Source: Cladorhizidae sp. MBARI D1340-BT2 (lineage: Eukaryota; Porifera; Demospongiae; Poecilosclerida; Cladorhizidae). Taken from it: DNA of 64,000 nucleotides. Below, in pieces: positions 9,928 to 21,034 of this stretch. Every line of letters begins with the position of its first letter. Within the stretch, counting starts at the first letter, position 1. The position numbers and the translations under genes are program-made. The stretch is taken from NCBI GenBank assembly GCA_028752905.1, contig JAQNBH010000006.1:27260448-27324447 (forward strand), read 5' to 3'. A model generated the notes under the pieces. It did not search any database. It worked only from the letters and a program-made list of their open reading frames with translations, and was not told the origin of the DNA.

Positions 9928-10320
9928 TATTGTTACATGTTATTATTGTTATTTGGCATATTGTTACATGTTATTATTGGTATTTGGCAAATTGTTATAT
10001 TGTCACATGTTATTATTGTTATTTGGCATATTGTTACATGTTATTATTGTTATTTGGCATATTGTTACATGTAATTATTGTTATTTGGTATATTGTTACA
10101 TGTTATTATTGTTATTTGGCATATTGTTACATGTTATTATTGTTATTTGGCATATTGTTAAATGTTATTATTGTTATTTGGTATATTGTTACTGTATTTG
10201 GTATACTGTTACATGTTATTATTGTTATTTGGCATATTGTTTATATTGTTATTTGGTATATTATTACATGTTATTAATGTTATTTGGCATATTGTTATTG
10301 TTATTTGACATAATTGTTAC
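9928..10320. repeat. 31-bp minisatellite, main block
   Basis: About twelve units of the 31-bp type TTACATGTTATTATTGT followed by TATTTGGCATATTG, some partial. The long plus-strand frames across it (reading repeated CYYCYLAYCYM) are a by-product of a stop-free repeat, not a gene. Confidence 0.85.
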
Positions 10321-10681
10321 GTTATATTTTTGGCTATATCTACCCAGTCAAATCATCACAGAAAACTTGCAAAGTTGGTATTTGCTTTGTAGATGGTGCC
10401 GACTATGATCATAAGCCAACTGAAAATAAAATATAATTTCACGACATTAGCTGAGAAAAATGGGTTATCAATACACAACTTTTCTTGACATATTTCTCTG
10501 CATGTCTTCATATTGATGTAAAAAAATAACAGATGTTCTAAACTAGCTAAACATATAGATTATTAGGCTTCTTATGTCAAAGGCATAACATAATTTCTTT
10601 ATTTGTTCCAAGAGGTTTTGTTAACAATGCCTAAAATCCCATAAACACCCAAACAGTATTCCAAAGTAAGTAACACAATAT

Positions 10682-10721
10682 CAGGAATTTCATATGCTTG
10701 CTCATCAGAAAAGGATTGAAC
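10682..10721 (-). pseudogene. B-type microexon (AYEIP), donor lost
   Basis: A 40-nt segment preceded by CTACAG, reading VQSFSDEQAYEIP. The 3' splice donor seen in other copies (GTATGTG) is ATATTG here, so this copy is probably not spliced in. No matching A-type exon precedes it closely. For the module logic see the pair at 12481-12648. Confidence 0.45.
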
Positions 10722-11012
10722 CTGTAGTATTAACAAAAAATCACTTCTTGACTTACATCTTTGAACTAAGCTGATGAAAATAGGATATGAATAGACACAT
10801 TATTTCATATTGCATTTGAATTGATATTATTATATTTCATTTTGAAATTATAGAACTTTAAAAAGTGGATCCCTTTATCTTGATAACACAAGGTTAAAAA
10901 TAACCCTTGTGTTTCTTGATTATATGATGTGGGCACTTTCATTGTGTGGGCCAATTTTTGTAAAACTATCCACATAAATATTATCCAGTATTCCAAACTA
11001 ATTTACACATAC

Positions 11013-11180
11013 CAGTATTATCTCTGGCTTGTTTATCAGAGAAGGATAGAGTCTGTAAAATAAAACATTCATTAAATCTAGCAAACACAACCATAGAGGA
11101 TTGGCACACCTGTGTGGATCTTTTTCTTGGATGATCTGATGTCTCAATTTTTGTACGAGCACTTGTAGGCAATACAGGGT
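11013..11180 (-). CDS. Microexon pair A (11110-11180) and B (11013-11052)
   Basis: On the minus strand, exon A is 71 nt, with acceptor TTTAG and donor CACACAG|GTG, and reads PVLPTSARTKIETSDHPRKR. A 57-nt intron follows. Exon B is 40 nt, with acceptor TTTTACAG and donor CTG|GTATGTG, and reads TLSFSDKQARDNT. A starts with two leftover bases and B ends with one, so the pair (111 nt) is a phase 1-1 module of 37 codons. The tyrosine of the B motif is replaced here (QARDN in place of QAYEN). Confidence 0.5.
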
Positions 11181-12480
11181 CTAAAGTTCAGTAATCTAAA
11201 TATAAATCAAGAATGCATTCATACTATATATGTAGGGATAATAAATCTGTTTCTGACAGCTCTAATATATTTTAATTCTATAGCTGAAACTCAAATAAAG
11301 CATATCAAACTCTAATAGAGCACAAACAATTATTGCATTGCAACCGAGCAAGAATAGAATATGAGTCAAACAATTCAAGCATAGAATGGTGCTGGTTACA
11401 AGCATGCAATATGTAGCTGCCAATTGAGCTCAGTTTAGCTAAATATTGCACACATAAACAAGTCAATTATAGTGTTGATGTTCTTTACCAATTTCAGTTC
11501 TTTACCAATTTCAGTTTGTTATAGATGGTAAAAATTTATTTTAAAAATTAATCCAGGTTTTAATTCGTTAATTTTTTATATCTGCTAGGTACTACCATAG
11601 TGAATTCATGGTAAGCTGGAATTCTATTTGGAGCCAAAAATAGAAGAAACCACCTTTAGGATGTTAAAAAACTGCCTAAATAAGTTTCAGCTAAGACACG
11701 ATTTTTTCCAACCTATTTTGAAATATGCCAATATGGAGAGTACTATTGCAATACCTGGCTGTACACACATGCACTTATGCCACTGCAGTACCACTCAGTA
11801 ATATCTACCCTAAAGGACATAAAGGGAGTTGAACTAGCTACTCACCTTGAATATCTGATGGATGGGTGCTTGCGTTATGTATTTTGCACGGTTATTTTAC
11901 ATAGACACCCTGTATTACCACTGTAATGAAGTTAGAGGTTAGTTAGCTCTAGATGAGGATTTCATGGTTTTAACAAAAGTCTAGCCAGTGCCTCTGCTTC
12001 AACTGCTTCCAGGTTGTCAACTTTAGCTTCATCCAAGTCTAGCAATGCATTTTCATTGTTATCCTACCTTCTATCTTTGCTATCTTTGCTATCCTATTAT
12101 GCACTGGGCAGTTTCTTCAAGCAACAAGTCAAATCATAGATCAGAGAAAACTGTATAATGGGCACTTGCTATGTGGAAGTGCTGACTTTAAGGCAGACTG
12201 AAGTGAAAACTTTAATGTATGTGACATAAGCCACGAAAAATGGGACATGAACAGACACAACATTTAATATGACATAATTATCGGCATGTGTTCATCACAC
12301 TAATATAAAAAATCATAGGTTTTCTAATTAAGCTAAACCTTTGGAGTGTTAGGCTTCTTATGTCAAGGATGTTACATAATTTCTTTATTTATTCTGAGAA
12401 GATCTTTTTAACAGTACCTAAAATCCCACAAACAACTAAAACAAGCAGTATTGCAGTATTGCAAAGTAAGTAACACATAC

Positions 12481-12648
12481 CAGGAATTTCATAGGCTTGC
12501 TCACCAGAAAAGGATTGAGCCTGTAGGATTAACAATATATTACATTAAATTAAGCAAACAAACACAACAATAGAGTGTTGGCTCACATGTGTGGCTGGAA
12601 GACCTTCTCCTGATAGGCCAACTTTTGGAACAGCACTTGTAGGCACTC
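12481..12648 (-). CDS. Microexon pair A (12587-12648) and B (12481-12520)
   Basis: Exon A, 62 nt, acceptor CCAG, donor CAT|GTGAGCC, reads VPTSAVPKVGLSGEGLPATH. After a 66-nt intron, exon B, 40 nt, acceptor CTACAG, donor CTG|GTATGTG, reads AQSFSGEQAYEIP. The total of 102 nt keeps frame and the module has phase 1-1 edges. The A part is a Pro/Ser/Thr/Gly linker. The B part has the tyrosine motif AYEIP. I infer a repeated cytoplasmic or otherwise disordered segment. I do not recognise a named family. It is the best preserved pair in block 1. Confidence 0.55.
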
Positions 12649-13133
12649 CTGGATAAAAAATATGTGTGATCATAGAATGCATTCATACTGTGTAATACTA
12701 TACAATCAATGTATGGTGCCATACTGGAGTGGTGTAGTTTTAATACCCACTTTGCCCCAACGGGTGTTAAAAGAGTGCTGTGTGCATTTAAAACAGATTT
12801 AAAACAACAGCAAAGTATATCTTAAAATTGTAAGAGTCACTCTATTTTCTTGACTTACATCTTTGAACATGAGCTGAGAAAAATAGGATATGAATAGACA
12901 CGATATTTCATGTTTCACTTCCTTTGGTACATATTTCATTTTGAAATTATAGACCTAAAAAGTAGATCCTTTATCTTGGATAACCCGATGAAAAATATAA
13001 CCTCTGTGTTTGTTGATCATCTGTGTTTGTTGATTAATTTGCTGTGAGCACTTTTATTGTATGGACCAATTCCTTCCACATGGAAAAAAACACATTCAAT
13101 AAAACCCAGTATTTGGAACTAAGTTACACATAC

Positions 13134-13288
13134 CAGAATTCTGACTGGCTGGCTTGTTCTGGGAAGGATGGCGTCTGAAAAATAAAACATTCATTAAATC
13201 AAGCAAACACAACAGTAGCTCACCTGTGTGGATCTTTTGAATGGAAGACCTGCTGATGTTCCAATTTTTGTACCATCACTTGTAGGAA
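13134..13288 (-). CDS. Microexon pair A (13224-13288) and B (13134-13174), B one base off
   Basis: Exon A, 65 nt, acceptor TTTAG, donor CACACAG|GTGAGC, reads VPTSDGTKIGTSAGLPFKRS. The intron is 49 nt. Exon B has acceptor TTTTTCAG and donor CTG|GTATGTG but is 41 nt long, not 40, and reads TPSFPEQASQSEF. The extra base would shift the frame of anything downstream, and the tyrosine is absent. The copy may be decayed or may use another donor. Confidence 0.45.
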
Positions 13289-14174
13289 CTAAAGTTTGAA
13301 GAAATATACCAAGAATGCATTCATATTATGCAGGGACAACAAATCACAGCTGTATATATTATTGTAAATAGCAAATTGTAGTGCATATTATAAAGAACGA
13401 GTGGAACGTCAGAATTATATGATATTAAAAGGAGGTCAATGATTTCCATTTTTCACCACCTACATCCTAATACACTATCAGTCCAGAGCTCAAAGTTTCT
13501 GTATAACTTTGTACTAATACACAATAATCATTAGCTGAGTAAAATGAGAGATAAAAAACAAAATTCAATATATATATTTCTCGGCAATTATTCATGTAAT
13601 GGTTGTCAAGAGTTAGAAGTTCTAAAACTGCTAGGGCTTTAGAGTAGTAGATGGCTAGGGCTAGAGGTTGCTATTGATGACAAATATAAATTTTTGTTTT
13701 CTTTTCCATTTTTTAGGTGATAAAAACTGAATATAGAAAAATTATGGTTTCATGGGTTCAAATTTAGGCTCTCAAGTGTGGTCACCCAGCAGCCAGGGAA
13801 GTCCACAATCGCGATTGAACTGCTCTACCTTTAGTGCTTCGCTGTGCAATGAAAAGTACCAGCAGTCTGAGATCGTGTGTTCATGTTTTGGTATGGCTGG
13901 CTATGAACCTTTCAATTAATGAGCCTCGCAACCAAGCAATTTTTTCCCCCAAGCAACCTTATGGAAAAGACAGTAGTGTTAGGTTCATTCCAGGTGACAT
14001 AGTTCTCTTTGAAGTGGTGGCTTCATTTGGAAGGTCGGGTGCATTGTTAACTTTGCTTGAAACTTGTGACAAGGAAAATCTATGAGGCTTTAATCTCTGA
14101 TGTAAGTATGAAATTGCTAACTGGATAATTTTATGCAAACATACAGTCTGGTAGGTAATAATATACTAGTAGCT

Positions 14175-14990
14175 ATCCAAAGGTTTCTGTAATTTGAAAT
14201 ATGCAATCGTTTCCTTCAAGCAGCATGAACAGAGGCAGTGTCACAAGAGTTCTGTGGAATACTACTAACTACCTTCACAACAACACACAATGTAAGTGAG
14301 ATACTTAGCAGTTCTCTGTCATAGCAATGGCTACTAACCATCACCATATTTTGAAAATCATTTCGTGCCTCAAGTTCTTTGCTAGACCGGGATGTGCAAT
14401 CAGTGGCCACAACGACCAGTAGTGATAGAAATTTTTATAAGCTGATGAGGAAGGATGATTCCAAGATATAAGTTTTTTCAGGATATAATTGATGAATTAA
14501 GCATACCGGCTTGCCAAAAAATAGAACACTACTTCTGTCCTCAATGTATGGATAAGCTATTGAAAATAATGGCTTGAGTATAAGGATTGCTGGAGACCTG
14601 TAAGATACAGAGTATTATGCAAATGTTGATTTTGTGATGTCTGCAACCAATGCTCCCAGCGAATGGTCTTTAAGTATATACATAGAGGAGAATGTATTTT
14701 AACCATGAAGCAAGACAATATAATGCAATTGACTATTGACAAATTATTTTGTAAGCAAATACGATCACAGATAATTTTGTGAAGATTGACAACATAACTG
14801 ATTTTCAAACTGTAAACACACGGTGTTAATCATATTCCTTACCACAATAGCCAGATCACTCCAAATTTGCCCGTGCCGCCCCAGACTAAGCATTGCATGT
14901 TGTAGCAGGTTGAGTGAATAATACTCCACAGAACACTTGTGGCACCCTCTCTCTTTATACTGCTAGAAGGCAACTATTGCATCTCCGGAA
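14175..14990. repeat. Segment bounded by about 60-bp inverted repeats
   Basis: The minus strand at 14262-14195 and the plus strand at 14925-14990 share TACTCCACAGAAC, CTTGTG-CAC, TACTGCT and GAAGG-AAC-ATTGCAT in order with substitutions. The same pair flanks 29265-29950 in block 2. This looks like a mobile element with long inverted repeats that was present before the block duplicated. A minus-strand 64-codon frame at 14216-14410 is partly conserved in block 2 (29236-29439), possibly because both derive from the repeat. Confidence 0.45.
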
Positions 14991-15249
14991 TTACAATATA
15001 TATAGACTATATGCTAGCTTAAAATGCAGTATCAGAGGTTCCACTCTTTGTAGACATTTCTGTAGCTCTCAAGCAAAATGACAGTGCACTTGTCTTCAAA
15101 ATGAAGCCTCCGCTATGAAGAGTACCAAGTCTTCTGGAACATACTCAATGCTACAATCTTTACCCTATTGGAAAATGCAAATGAACTTGGTAGGTCATGA
15201 TTGTGGGTGTGGCATTCTCTCTGTAAAAAGTGGTCTTGCCAAACCCACA

Positions 15250-15895
15250 TCCCATATGCACTAGGTCCTATGATTAGGAGCACAAGGTAAGGGAGGTTCT
15301 ATTGTATACATCAAAATACAATACCACTAGCTCCCATAGTTAGAGCCCAATTCTAAGGGAGGTTCCACTGCACACATCAACTAGCTCCCATAGTTAGGAG
15401 CCCAAGTGTAAGGGAGTTTCCACTGCACACATCAACAACACAATACTACTAGCCTCCATAGTTAGGAGCCCAAGTGTGAGGGAGGTTCAACTGCACACAT
15501 CAACTATCTCCCATAGTTAGGAGCACAATGCTAAGGGAGGTTCTTCTCACACAACAACACATTAGTATTATCTCCAATAGTTAGAAGCCCAGTGTAATGG
15601 TGGTTCTACTGCACACATCAGCAACACACTACCACTAGCTCCCATAGTTAGGAACCCAAGGTCCACTGACACATCAACAACACAATACCACTAGCCCCCA
15701 TAGTTAGGAGCCCAAGTGTAAGAGAGGTTACACTGCACAGATCAATAATACAATACCACTAACTCCCATAGTTAGGAACCCAAGGGTAAGGGAGATGAAC
15801 TGACACATAAACAACACAATATCACTAGCTCCTATAGTTAGAAGCCCAAGAGAAAGGAAGGTTCTACTGCACAGATCAACAACACAATAATACTA
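15250..15895. repeat. Minisatellite of about 65-bp units
   Basis: About nine to ten units of CTCCCATAGTTAGGAGCCCA, AGTGTAAGGGAGGTTC and CACTGCACACATCAACAACA with variable length. It lies immediately 3' of the Death-like exon on the minus strand, so it would be intronic if that exon is spliced. Confidence 0.85.
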
Positions 15896-15901
15896 GCTCA
15901 C

Positions 15902-16220
15902 TTTCAGATGTCTCAAAGTTGTCCTTCAAGTCAGTGAGGTCAGCGTAAAGTGCCTCTCTAAAATTTTTACCGACTTCACTAAGTTCCATGCATACTAACA
16001 ATTTGCACAGGCCCCTCCATGTGCATTGGATATTCATTTTCGGTGTATTCTTCATCCATTTCTCCATGATGGCCCTCATGCACTTCTCGGGGTTGCCTAT
16101 ATACATGGATGCTATTAGCCTCGTCGCAGTAACACTAATTATTTCTGCTGCTTTATTCCAATCTGCCGCTAGCTCATTACAAAGTCGTAATTCTTGTCCC
16201 TATCCTTTCGGGACAATCCA
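15902..16220 (-). pseudogene. Death-fold-like exon with an in-frame TAG
   Basis: Read on the minus strand from an acceptor ending ATTCAG (16223-16221), the exon begins WIVPKG and meets TAG at 16202-16200. It then continues LRLCNELAADWNKAAEII, NPEKCMRAIMEKWM and TWRGLCKLLVCMELSEVG, and ends at a good donor (GAAA|GTGAGC, 15901). The pattern of W plus hydrophobic helices, a C-x3-hydrophobic-x2-W segment, then TW-x-LC-LL...ELS-VG fits Death-superfamily domains common in sponge genes, which act in protein-protein assembly in signalling. The stop lies early in the domain, so the locus is a pseudogene or the exon starts after it. If unspliced, the frame would end at 15876. Confidence 0.55.
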
Positions 16221-17515
16221 CTGAATCAGTTGCATGTGATGTGAGTCGATGCATTCATTATTATGCTGAATATCACAATAAAGAAAAGCAGGACTTTATC
16301 ACAATAGCAATACAAGGAAGGTACCGCATGGGGGCATGAATAGACAAACACTGCCAACCAAACACACATCCCCAAATCTAGGAAGGGAAAGTGGGAGTGG
16401 GAGAGGAAACTTTAGTTGCAGCTTTACAACTTTGCAGTAGAGGACCTGTACTTATATAGAGTACCTGTAGCATTAGCGGGCAAGAATGTGGACAATGAAT
16501 ACAACCACTTGTGAAGCAGTGCCCAACTGCAGATGCAATCAATCCATGAATGTATGTATCATAATTATGTGTAGAGGGCTAGGTAAGGGATGAAGGATGT
16601 TTGAACTGCTGTATAGAGGAGCTGGAGGGTGTCATGTGTAGACAACTCATCAGCGATGGAAGAAATATTTGGTGTGGAACAGGAGGAGATATAGTCATGA
16701 TTGATGCTTAACCAAAGTAGAAAAGTACCGTTGTGGATTATACACAAGTAGATGCCATGTGAGAGTATAGGCTCCAAGAGGAAGTAGAGTTATTAGTTTC
16801 TTTGGGATGGCAAAATCCAAATGAATTCGAGATAAAAAAATTTAATTTGCAATCAACGAACTTTCTGTTGACAAGCAATTAAATAACTTTCTCAATAGAT
16901 GAATGCTAGAGCATCTAGCACAAAACACGAGAGTAGTTGATTATTGAGAAAAGTTATTGTAATTCTAGAAACACTGAAGCTTGTGTTGGGGTCTATACAG
17001 AAGTAAATATAAATATAATACACACTCACACACACAATATAGCTTGATGTAAATTTTTATAGAAAATGTTCCTAGGTCAATACATAGGAATCTGCATTTT
17101 GTGTGTGTATAGCATGCATGCATGCAGTTTATAGGCTTGGCCATCTTTGGCCTCCATACACATGTCTAGAACTGCCCTACACTGGGAAGGTTTTGGACCC
17201 TGGGCGTCCTTAGTCAATGGCCCAAAACTTTAAAACAGACATTACAGCCAAACTAAGGCAGATACATGGTTCAACTGAGTTTTAGATTATGGTCAACTTA
17301 GGGAGAGGCAGGATCAAGCATTCTCTGGAGGGGTGTGTGGATGGGAGGGGGTGGGGGTGGGAGTGGGAGTGATGAATTTCTGTTTGTCTCATAGAGGGCA
17401 CCATATACACCTAGAAAATTGTAACTATACGTTAGCATGCAGACAGACAACCATTGTGTCTTATAGCCTAGGGCTAGGGCTAGAGAACTAGGACTATTAT
17501 AGAAGGCTTGCCACA
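16221..17515. other. No gene recognised
   Basis: AT-rich, with a CA-rich run near 17018-17036. A 70-codon minus-strand frame at 16565-16777 lacks motifs, and I found no convincing splice pair around it. Confidence 0.45.
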
Positions 17516-17519
17516 AATA

Positions 17520-17745
17520 CTACAGTGGGATCATGCAACATGCCTAGCTCTAGTATTAGCCCTAACTTTAGCACTAGCCTTTGCCCTAACTCTATCCCTG
17601 ACTTAACCCCAATTCTAGTCCAAGCCCAACAATACTCCTAGATTTAGCCCTATCTCAGCCCCAACCTTAGCCTTATCTCTAGCCCTAAGCCTTACTATAA
17701 TACTAGCCATAGCCCTAACTCTAGCCCTAGGTTTAGCCCCACCCC
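17520..17745. repeat. Degenerate (TAGCCCTAA)-like hexamer field
   Basis: Reiterated AGCCCTAACT / AGCCCTAGG / AGCCCCAAC words with no strict period. Similar words (GGGCTA)n occur at 36007-36048 and 47585-47612. Telomere-like in appearance but not the canonical TTAGGG. Confidence 0.6.
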
Positions 17746-18238
17746 TATACTGTATGTTAAGTGTGCCTACATGCACCTCACACTCAATGGGTTGTTAAGG
17801 ATAAATTCATACTCCATAGTTTTTATTCTAAAGGCTGGTTCACAATATGACGTGAACCATCCTGAAATATTAAGAATTGGAGTAAATACCCCGAGATATT
17901 TTTAACAAGTACAATAGCCAGGAAGAAGGCAAGCAGGCTCTCCAAAACAACAAAAAATTATAAAAATGCTCCACAAAGCTCAAGATCTTTAAAAACTGTA
18001 CATGTCCAGTGTGAAAATCATTATAAAAGTAAAAATGACCAAGATTAAACTTTTTATTTTTTATTTTTAACAACCATGACTGCTTCTAGGAACATTCTTT
18101 TTCAAAAAAATTTACTGCTGAGAAAGAGGCATTAGTGAATGGATTCCTTTTCTTAAATTTTGTTAAAGTTTTACATTGAAATAAGTAATAGCTACAAATA
18201 TATAATTGTAATAAAACACAAAAAATTGTTTGCAATCA

Positions 18239-18906
18239 CTAAGGGGGGGGGGGGCAACGGTATTTAAAAAAAAAAATTCCCTTTTACTTATGGTTACCAT
18301 TTTAGAGCTCCATAGATTCTGTAAACTTAATGTATGGCTTTAATATATACCTCAAAAGATAGGTCTCTCTATGTGCTCTCTTTTAATACTAAAATATTTT
18401 TCATAGATATAGCTATAGCCACGTTACTATACCTTGAGTGGAGGGAACCGTAAAACCTGAATGCCTAAATTGGCCACAAAATATCTCCAGATTGCAAAGT
18501 GCTAAAGGTTTGAAATTAGCACCAGTGGCTAGAGGAAGCTACATTTCACCCACGCGCTTGACCATGTACTTACATTTTAACACCTAATGAAAACACTCGT
18601 TGAATAGAGTAGAGCTTCCTCTAGCCACTGGTGCTAATTTCAAATCTTTAGCACTTTGCAATCTGGAGATATATTTATGCGGCCAATTCAGGCATTCAGG
18701 TTTTGAAGTTCCCTCTACTTTAGGTCTAGTAACTTGGCTATAGTTATACCTATAAAAACAATTTAGTATCAAAAGAGAGCCCACAGAGAGACCTAGCAAT
18801 TAAGAAGTCCATACAATGAAGTTTACATACAGAATTTACGGAGCTCTAAAGTGGTAACCATAAGTTAAAAAAAGAGAAAAGGAAAAATATGCCATTGTCC
18901 CCTCAG
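18239..18906. mobile_element. Foldback (palindromic) element, copy 1
   Basis: The left half (18239-18580) is the inverted complement of the right half (18600-18906): CTAAGGGG / CTGAGGGG ends, TGGTTACCA, GAGCTCC, CTATAGCCA, GGAGATAT and AGCACCAGTGGCTAGAGG all pair. Two further members of the family are at 51431-52181 (full length) and 48501-48680 (half). No coding capacity beyond chance frames. Confidence 0.8.
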
Positions 18907-19230
18907 ATACATGATTAAATGCCGTGGATTATTTTGACTGCCACTAAAAATCCAGTGAGGGATGTCCACCTATAACTCATGCTCAATCTCTAGGTAGGAG
19001 GGATTTCTGAACAGATTTATTTGCTACGAATCTGTCTGCATTGTAGCTTTTATTTGCTCACCTCAATGAGTTACTTCTATTACAAAACTACAGCTTATTG
19101 TATTTGCATACCGATGATAGTTTTATTGGACTTATGAGGGAAAAAGTTACATTTACAAATAGTTATGCCATGGAAAATTGTTATCATTAATTATTTTTAA
19201 AAAACAGCATCCATAATCATTCAAACATAC

Positions 19231-19391
19231 CAGGATTTTCATAGGCTTCTTCATCAGAAATGGATTCACTCTGATGAGTAAATTATCAACATCAATAAGC
19301 AAGTTAATGGAATAGAACAGACTCACAGCGGCAGAGGCTTGTGGCAAAGAAGATCCTTTTGATCTCACAAGATTTGCTGAAATTTTCCAGT
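19231..19391 (-). CDS. Microexon pair A' (19327-19391) and B' (19231-19270)
   Basis: A' is about 65 nt, with acceptor TTTAGAG and donor GCCGCT|GTGAGT, and reads WKISANLVRSKGSSLPQASA. A 56-nt intron follows. B' is 40 nt, with acceptor CATCAG and donor CTG|GTATGTT, and reads SESISDEEAYENP. The module has the same phase logic as the pairs in the duplicated blocks but a very different A sequence. This suggests an older copy. The AYENP motif would fit a phosphotyrosine site of the YxN type if it is cytoplasmic, which is inference. Confidence 0.5.
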
Positions 19392-19439
19392 CTCTAAATT
19401 TATGAATCAACCAAAATCCATTCGTAGAAGACATAATTA

Positions 19440-20430
19440 TAAGTAACTATAAACCCAACGGGTTGTCCTATCAACCCTAGTTTACAAGAAATTTTAGAAC
19501 AAGCTTAACAATTGCATATTTAATATGAGTAAGGAAGCTTTTCTACAAAACCTTTTTTATCACTTATAAAACATACATTTAACAAAGATTTATCCTAACA
19601 GTAACAGGTGATAACCTTGGGCAGACAAACATGGATTAGCCAACCTGGCAATTGCTACCAGCATGTTCGCAGAGTATGATATAATTAACAATACAAACAT
19701 CTCTGGTGTGCAGGCACAAAATAAAGGGATGCAGGTTCTATTTGGCCTAGAGTTGCTCATCCACAATAACTAGAGCTACACAAGCTATAAATGTTTCTCA
19801 ATGCACCTGATTGCTCATATATAGCCTCATAAGCTAATGCTTGATGCACATTAGCTCAACCAGTTTAGGTATACCCAAATCTCAAGATGACCATGTTCAA
19901 TATGAATGGGGTTAACAAATCATGGTGCGGACCTCTCACAAAAAGAACAATAAAAATGGACCATAGAAGTTAGTACTCAAAGATGACTTCCCACATCCTA
20001 TACACATTTGCCTGCCAACTCATTAGGGTAAAACTGACAGTCGCAGGCCTCACTCCTCCAACCTTCTTATTCAGCCAATAGCGAAGAAAATAAAGAAGCA
20101 TGATTCCAAATAATGAGATTCACAAAAGCAGTGAGAGCTTAGCAACAGTGAACCACCCTGCCAGCAAGATCACTGATCATGTCCTTAACCAACCCTCTGT
20201 AAGCACAATATAGCAGAGCAAGTTAAAAAAACACATAAAACACTGCATGATTGCTACAATTTTCGAATTGTTATGTCCTACTCCTAGATTGCATATAGGG
20301 TCCAGAAAATGTTGCCAAATATGTTTAAAAAATACCAACGATCTCTTGTCTAGAAAATCATCGAATTGATGAGAGAGTAACTAGGATGACCTCATTACTT
20401 AAGTCACCAGGGGTGATATAGCTATCTTTA
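19440..20430. other. No gene recognised
   Basis: AT-rich sequence without long frames, repeats or splice-flanked open segments that I can support. Confidence 0.4.
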
Positions 20431-20431
20431 G

Positions 20432-20549
20432 GAAGATTCTGATGAAGAAGAAGAAGGTATAGTCATCTTCAGTTACCTAGGAATTCTCAGAGAGCTGCTG
20501 TATATTGATCAAGATTCAGATGCAGAAATGGACCAGGAAGGCTTCTCAG
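20432..20549 (+). CDS. Candidate acidic exon (39 codons), unassigned
   Basis: Acceptor CTATCTTTAG at 20422-20431 and donor CAG|GTTAGT at 20549/20550 enclose an open 118-nt segment starting EDSDEEEEGIVIFSYLGILR and ending DSDAEMDQEGFS. Both ends are Asp/Glu-rich, with a short hydrophobic core. The splice signals are good but no neighbouring plus-strand exon was found. It could be the N-terminal acidic exon of a lost transposase. Confidence 0.3.
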
Positions 20550-20762
20550 GTTAGTGTGATAGTATCTAGTTTTAGTATTAGCCTTTCCTAAATAGCTGGA
20601 GAGGGTCCATCTAGACATATATTAGCAATTCAATTTAAATGTACTTAAACTTGAATTCAAAATCGGATTTTGTGGAAACTAATGTCATAAATCTAAACCA
20701 AAATTATAATTCTTATATGAAATTTTTCATATTTGACTTGCGATGAAGTGGTATTGTTTTAC

Positions 20763-21034
20763 CGACAATTAGGTACCAGCTTCATATACTTTTCTATGCA
20801 ATGTTCCTGCCAGTTCCCCTCCAGTACTGACCATTCCCATTCAGGCCAAGCCCAAGGATTGCCTCGCCCTTTCCCGCATATTCCAGTAGTAGTGTAAGCG
20901 TGCATACAAGATTGTGACATATAGCTACTGGAGATATTTTGTCCACACACACAGTTATTGAACTCATTGCTAGCTAGCACTTGGTGCCATTCACCATTAT
21001 TTAAGCTTGGGCAAATCTTATAGACTCTGTTTCT
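20763..21034 (-). CDS. Candidate Cys/Trp-rich exon, possibly extracellular
   Basis: Acceptor CCCTTGTAG and donor CG|GTAAAAC enclose 272 nt that are open throughout (about 90 codons). The product contains KICPSLNNGEWHQVL, NNCVCGQ, QSCMHAYTTTGICGKG, a Trp-rich segment and a final EHCIEKYMKLVPNC. Seven cysteines suggest a secreted or extracellular disulphide-bonded domain. I do not recognise a family. A decayed relative of its 5' part lies on the minus strand near 24000-24110, with the same TTCCTTGTAG acceptor. It sits upstream of the 19.3 kb microexon pair on the same strand and could belong to the same gene, but nothing proves it. Confidence 0.4.

Larger units (their letters stand above)
10350..14990 (-). 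repeat. Segmental duplication block 1 (paralogue of 25.85-29.97 kb)
   Basis: Landmarks recur in the same order about 15.0-15.3 kb downstream: the GCACTGGGC(A/G) segment (12099 and 27368), GGTAAGCTGGAATTC (11611 and 26834), the microexons (12.5/27.7 and 13.2/28.2 kb), the GGTCGGGTGC segment (14033/29088) and the paired inverted repeats (14.2/29.27 and 14.93/29.89 kb). The block is itself built from units of about 1.5-1.7 kb, each with a small exon pair. Conservation is higher in the exons and splice sites than in the introns. Confidence 0.7.

Noticed and set aside
9921..10408. Two overlapping 118- and 151-codon plus-strand frames
   Set aside because: They translate a 31-bp minisatellite (repeated CYYCYLAYCYM / LLLLFGILLHVI). 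The absence of stops follows from the repeat, not from selection.
13741..13860. Possible tRNA (GGTTCAAAT box-B-like word)
   Set aside because: No cloverleaf stems or box A at the right distance, and the paralogous copy at 28.76 kb does not keep the word.
16565..16777. 70-codon minus-strand frame between the Death-like exon and upstream sequence
   Set aside because: No motif and no clear acceptor/donor pair. It could be an exon but I cannot support it.
17520..17745. Interstitial telomere
   Set aside because: The words are TAGCCC/CCCTAA-like but irregular and not (TTAGGG)n. Listed only as a degenerate repeat.
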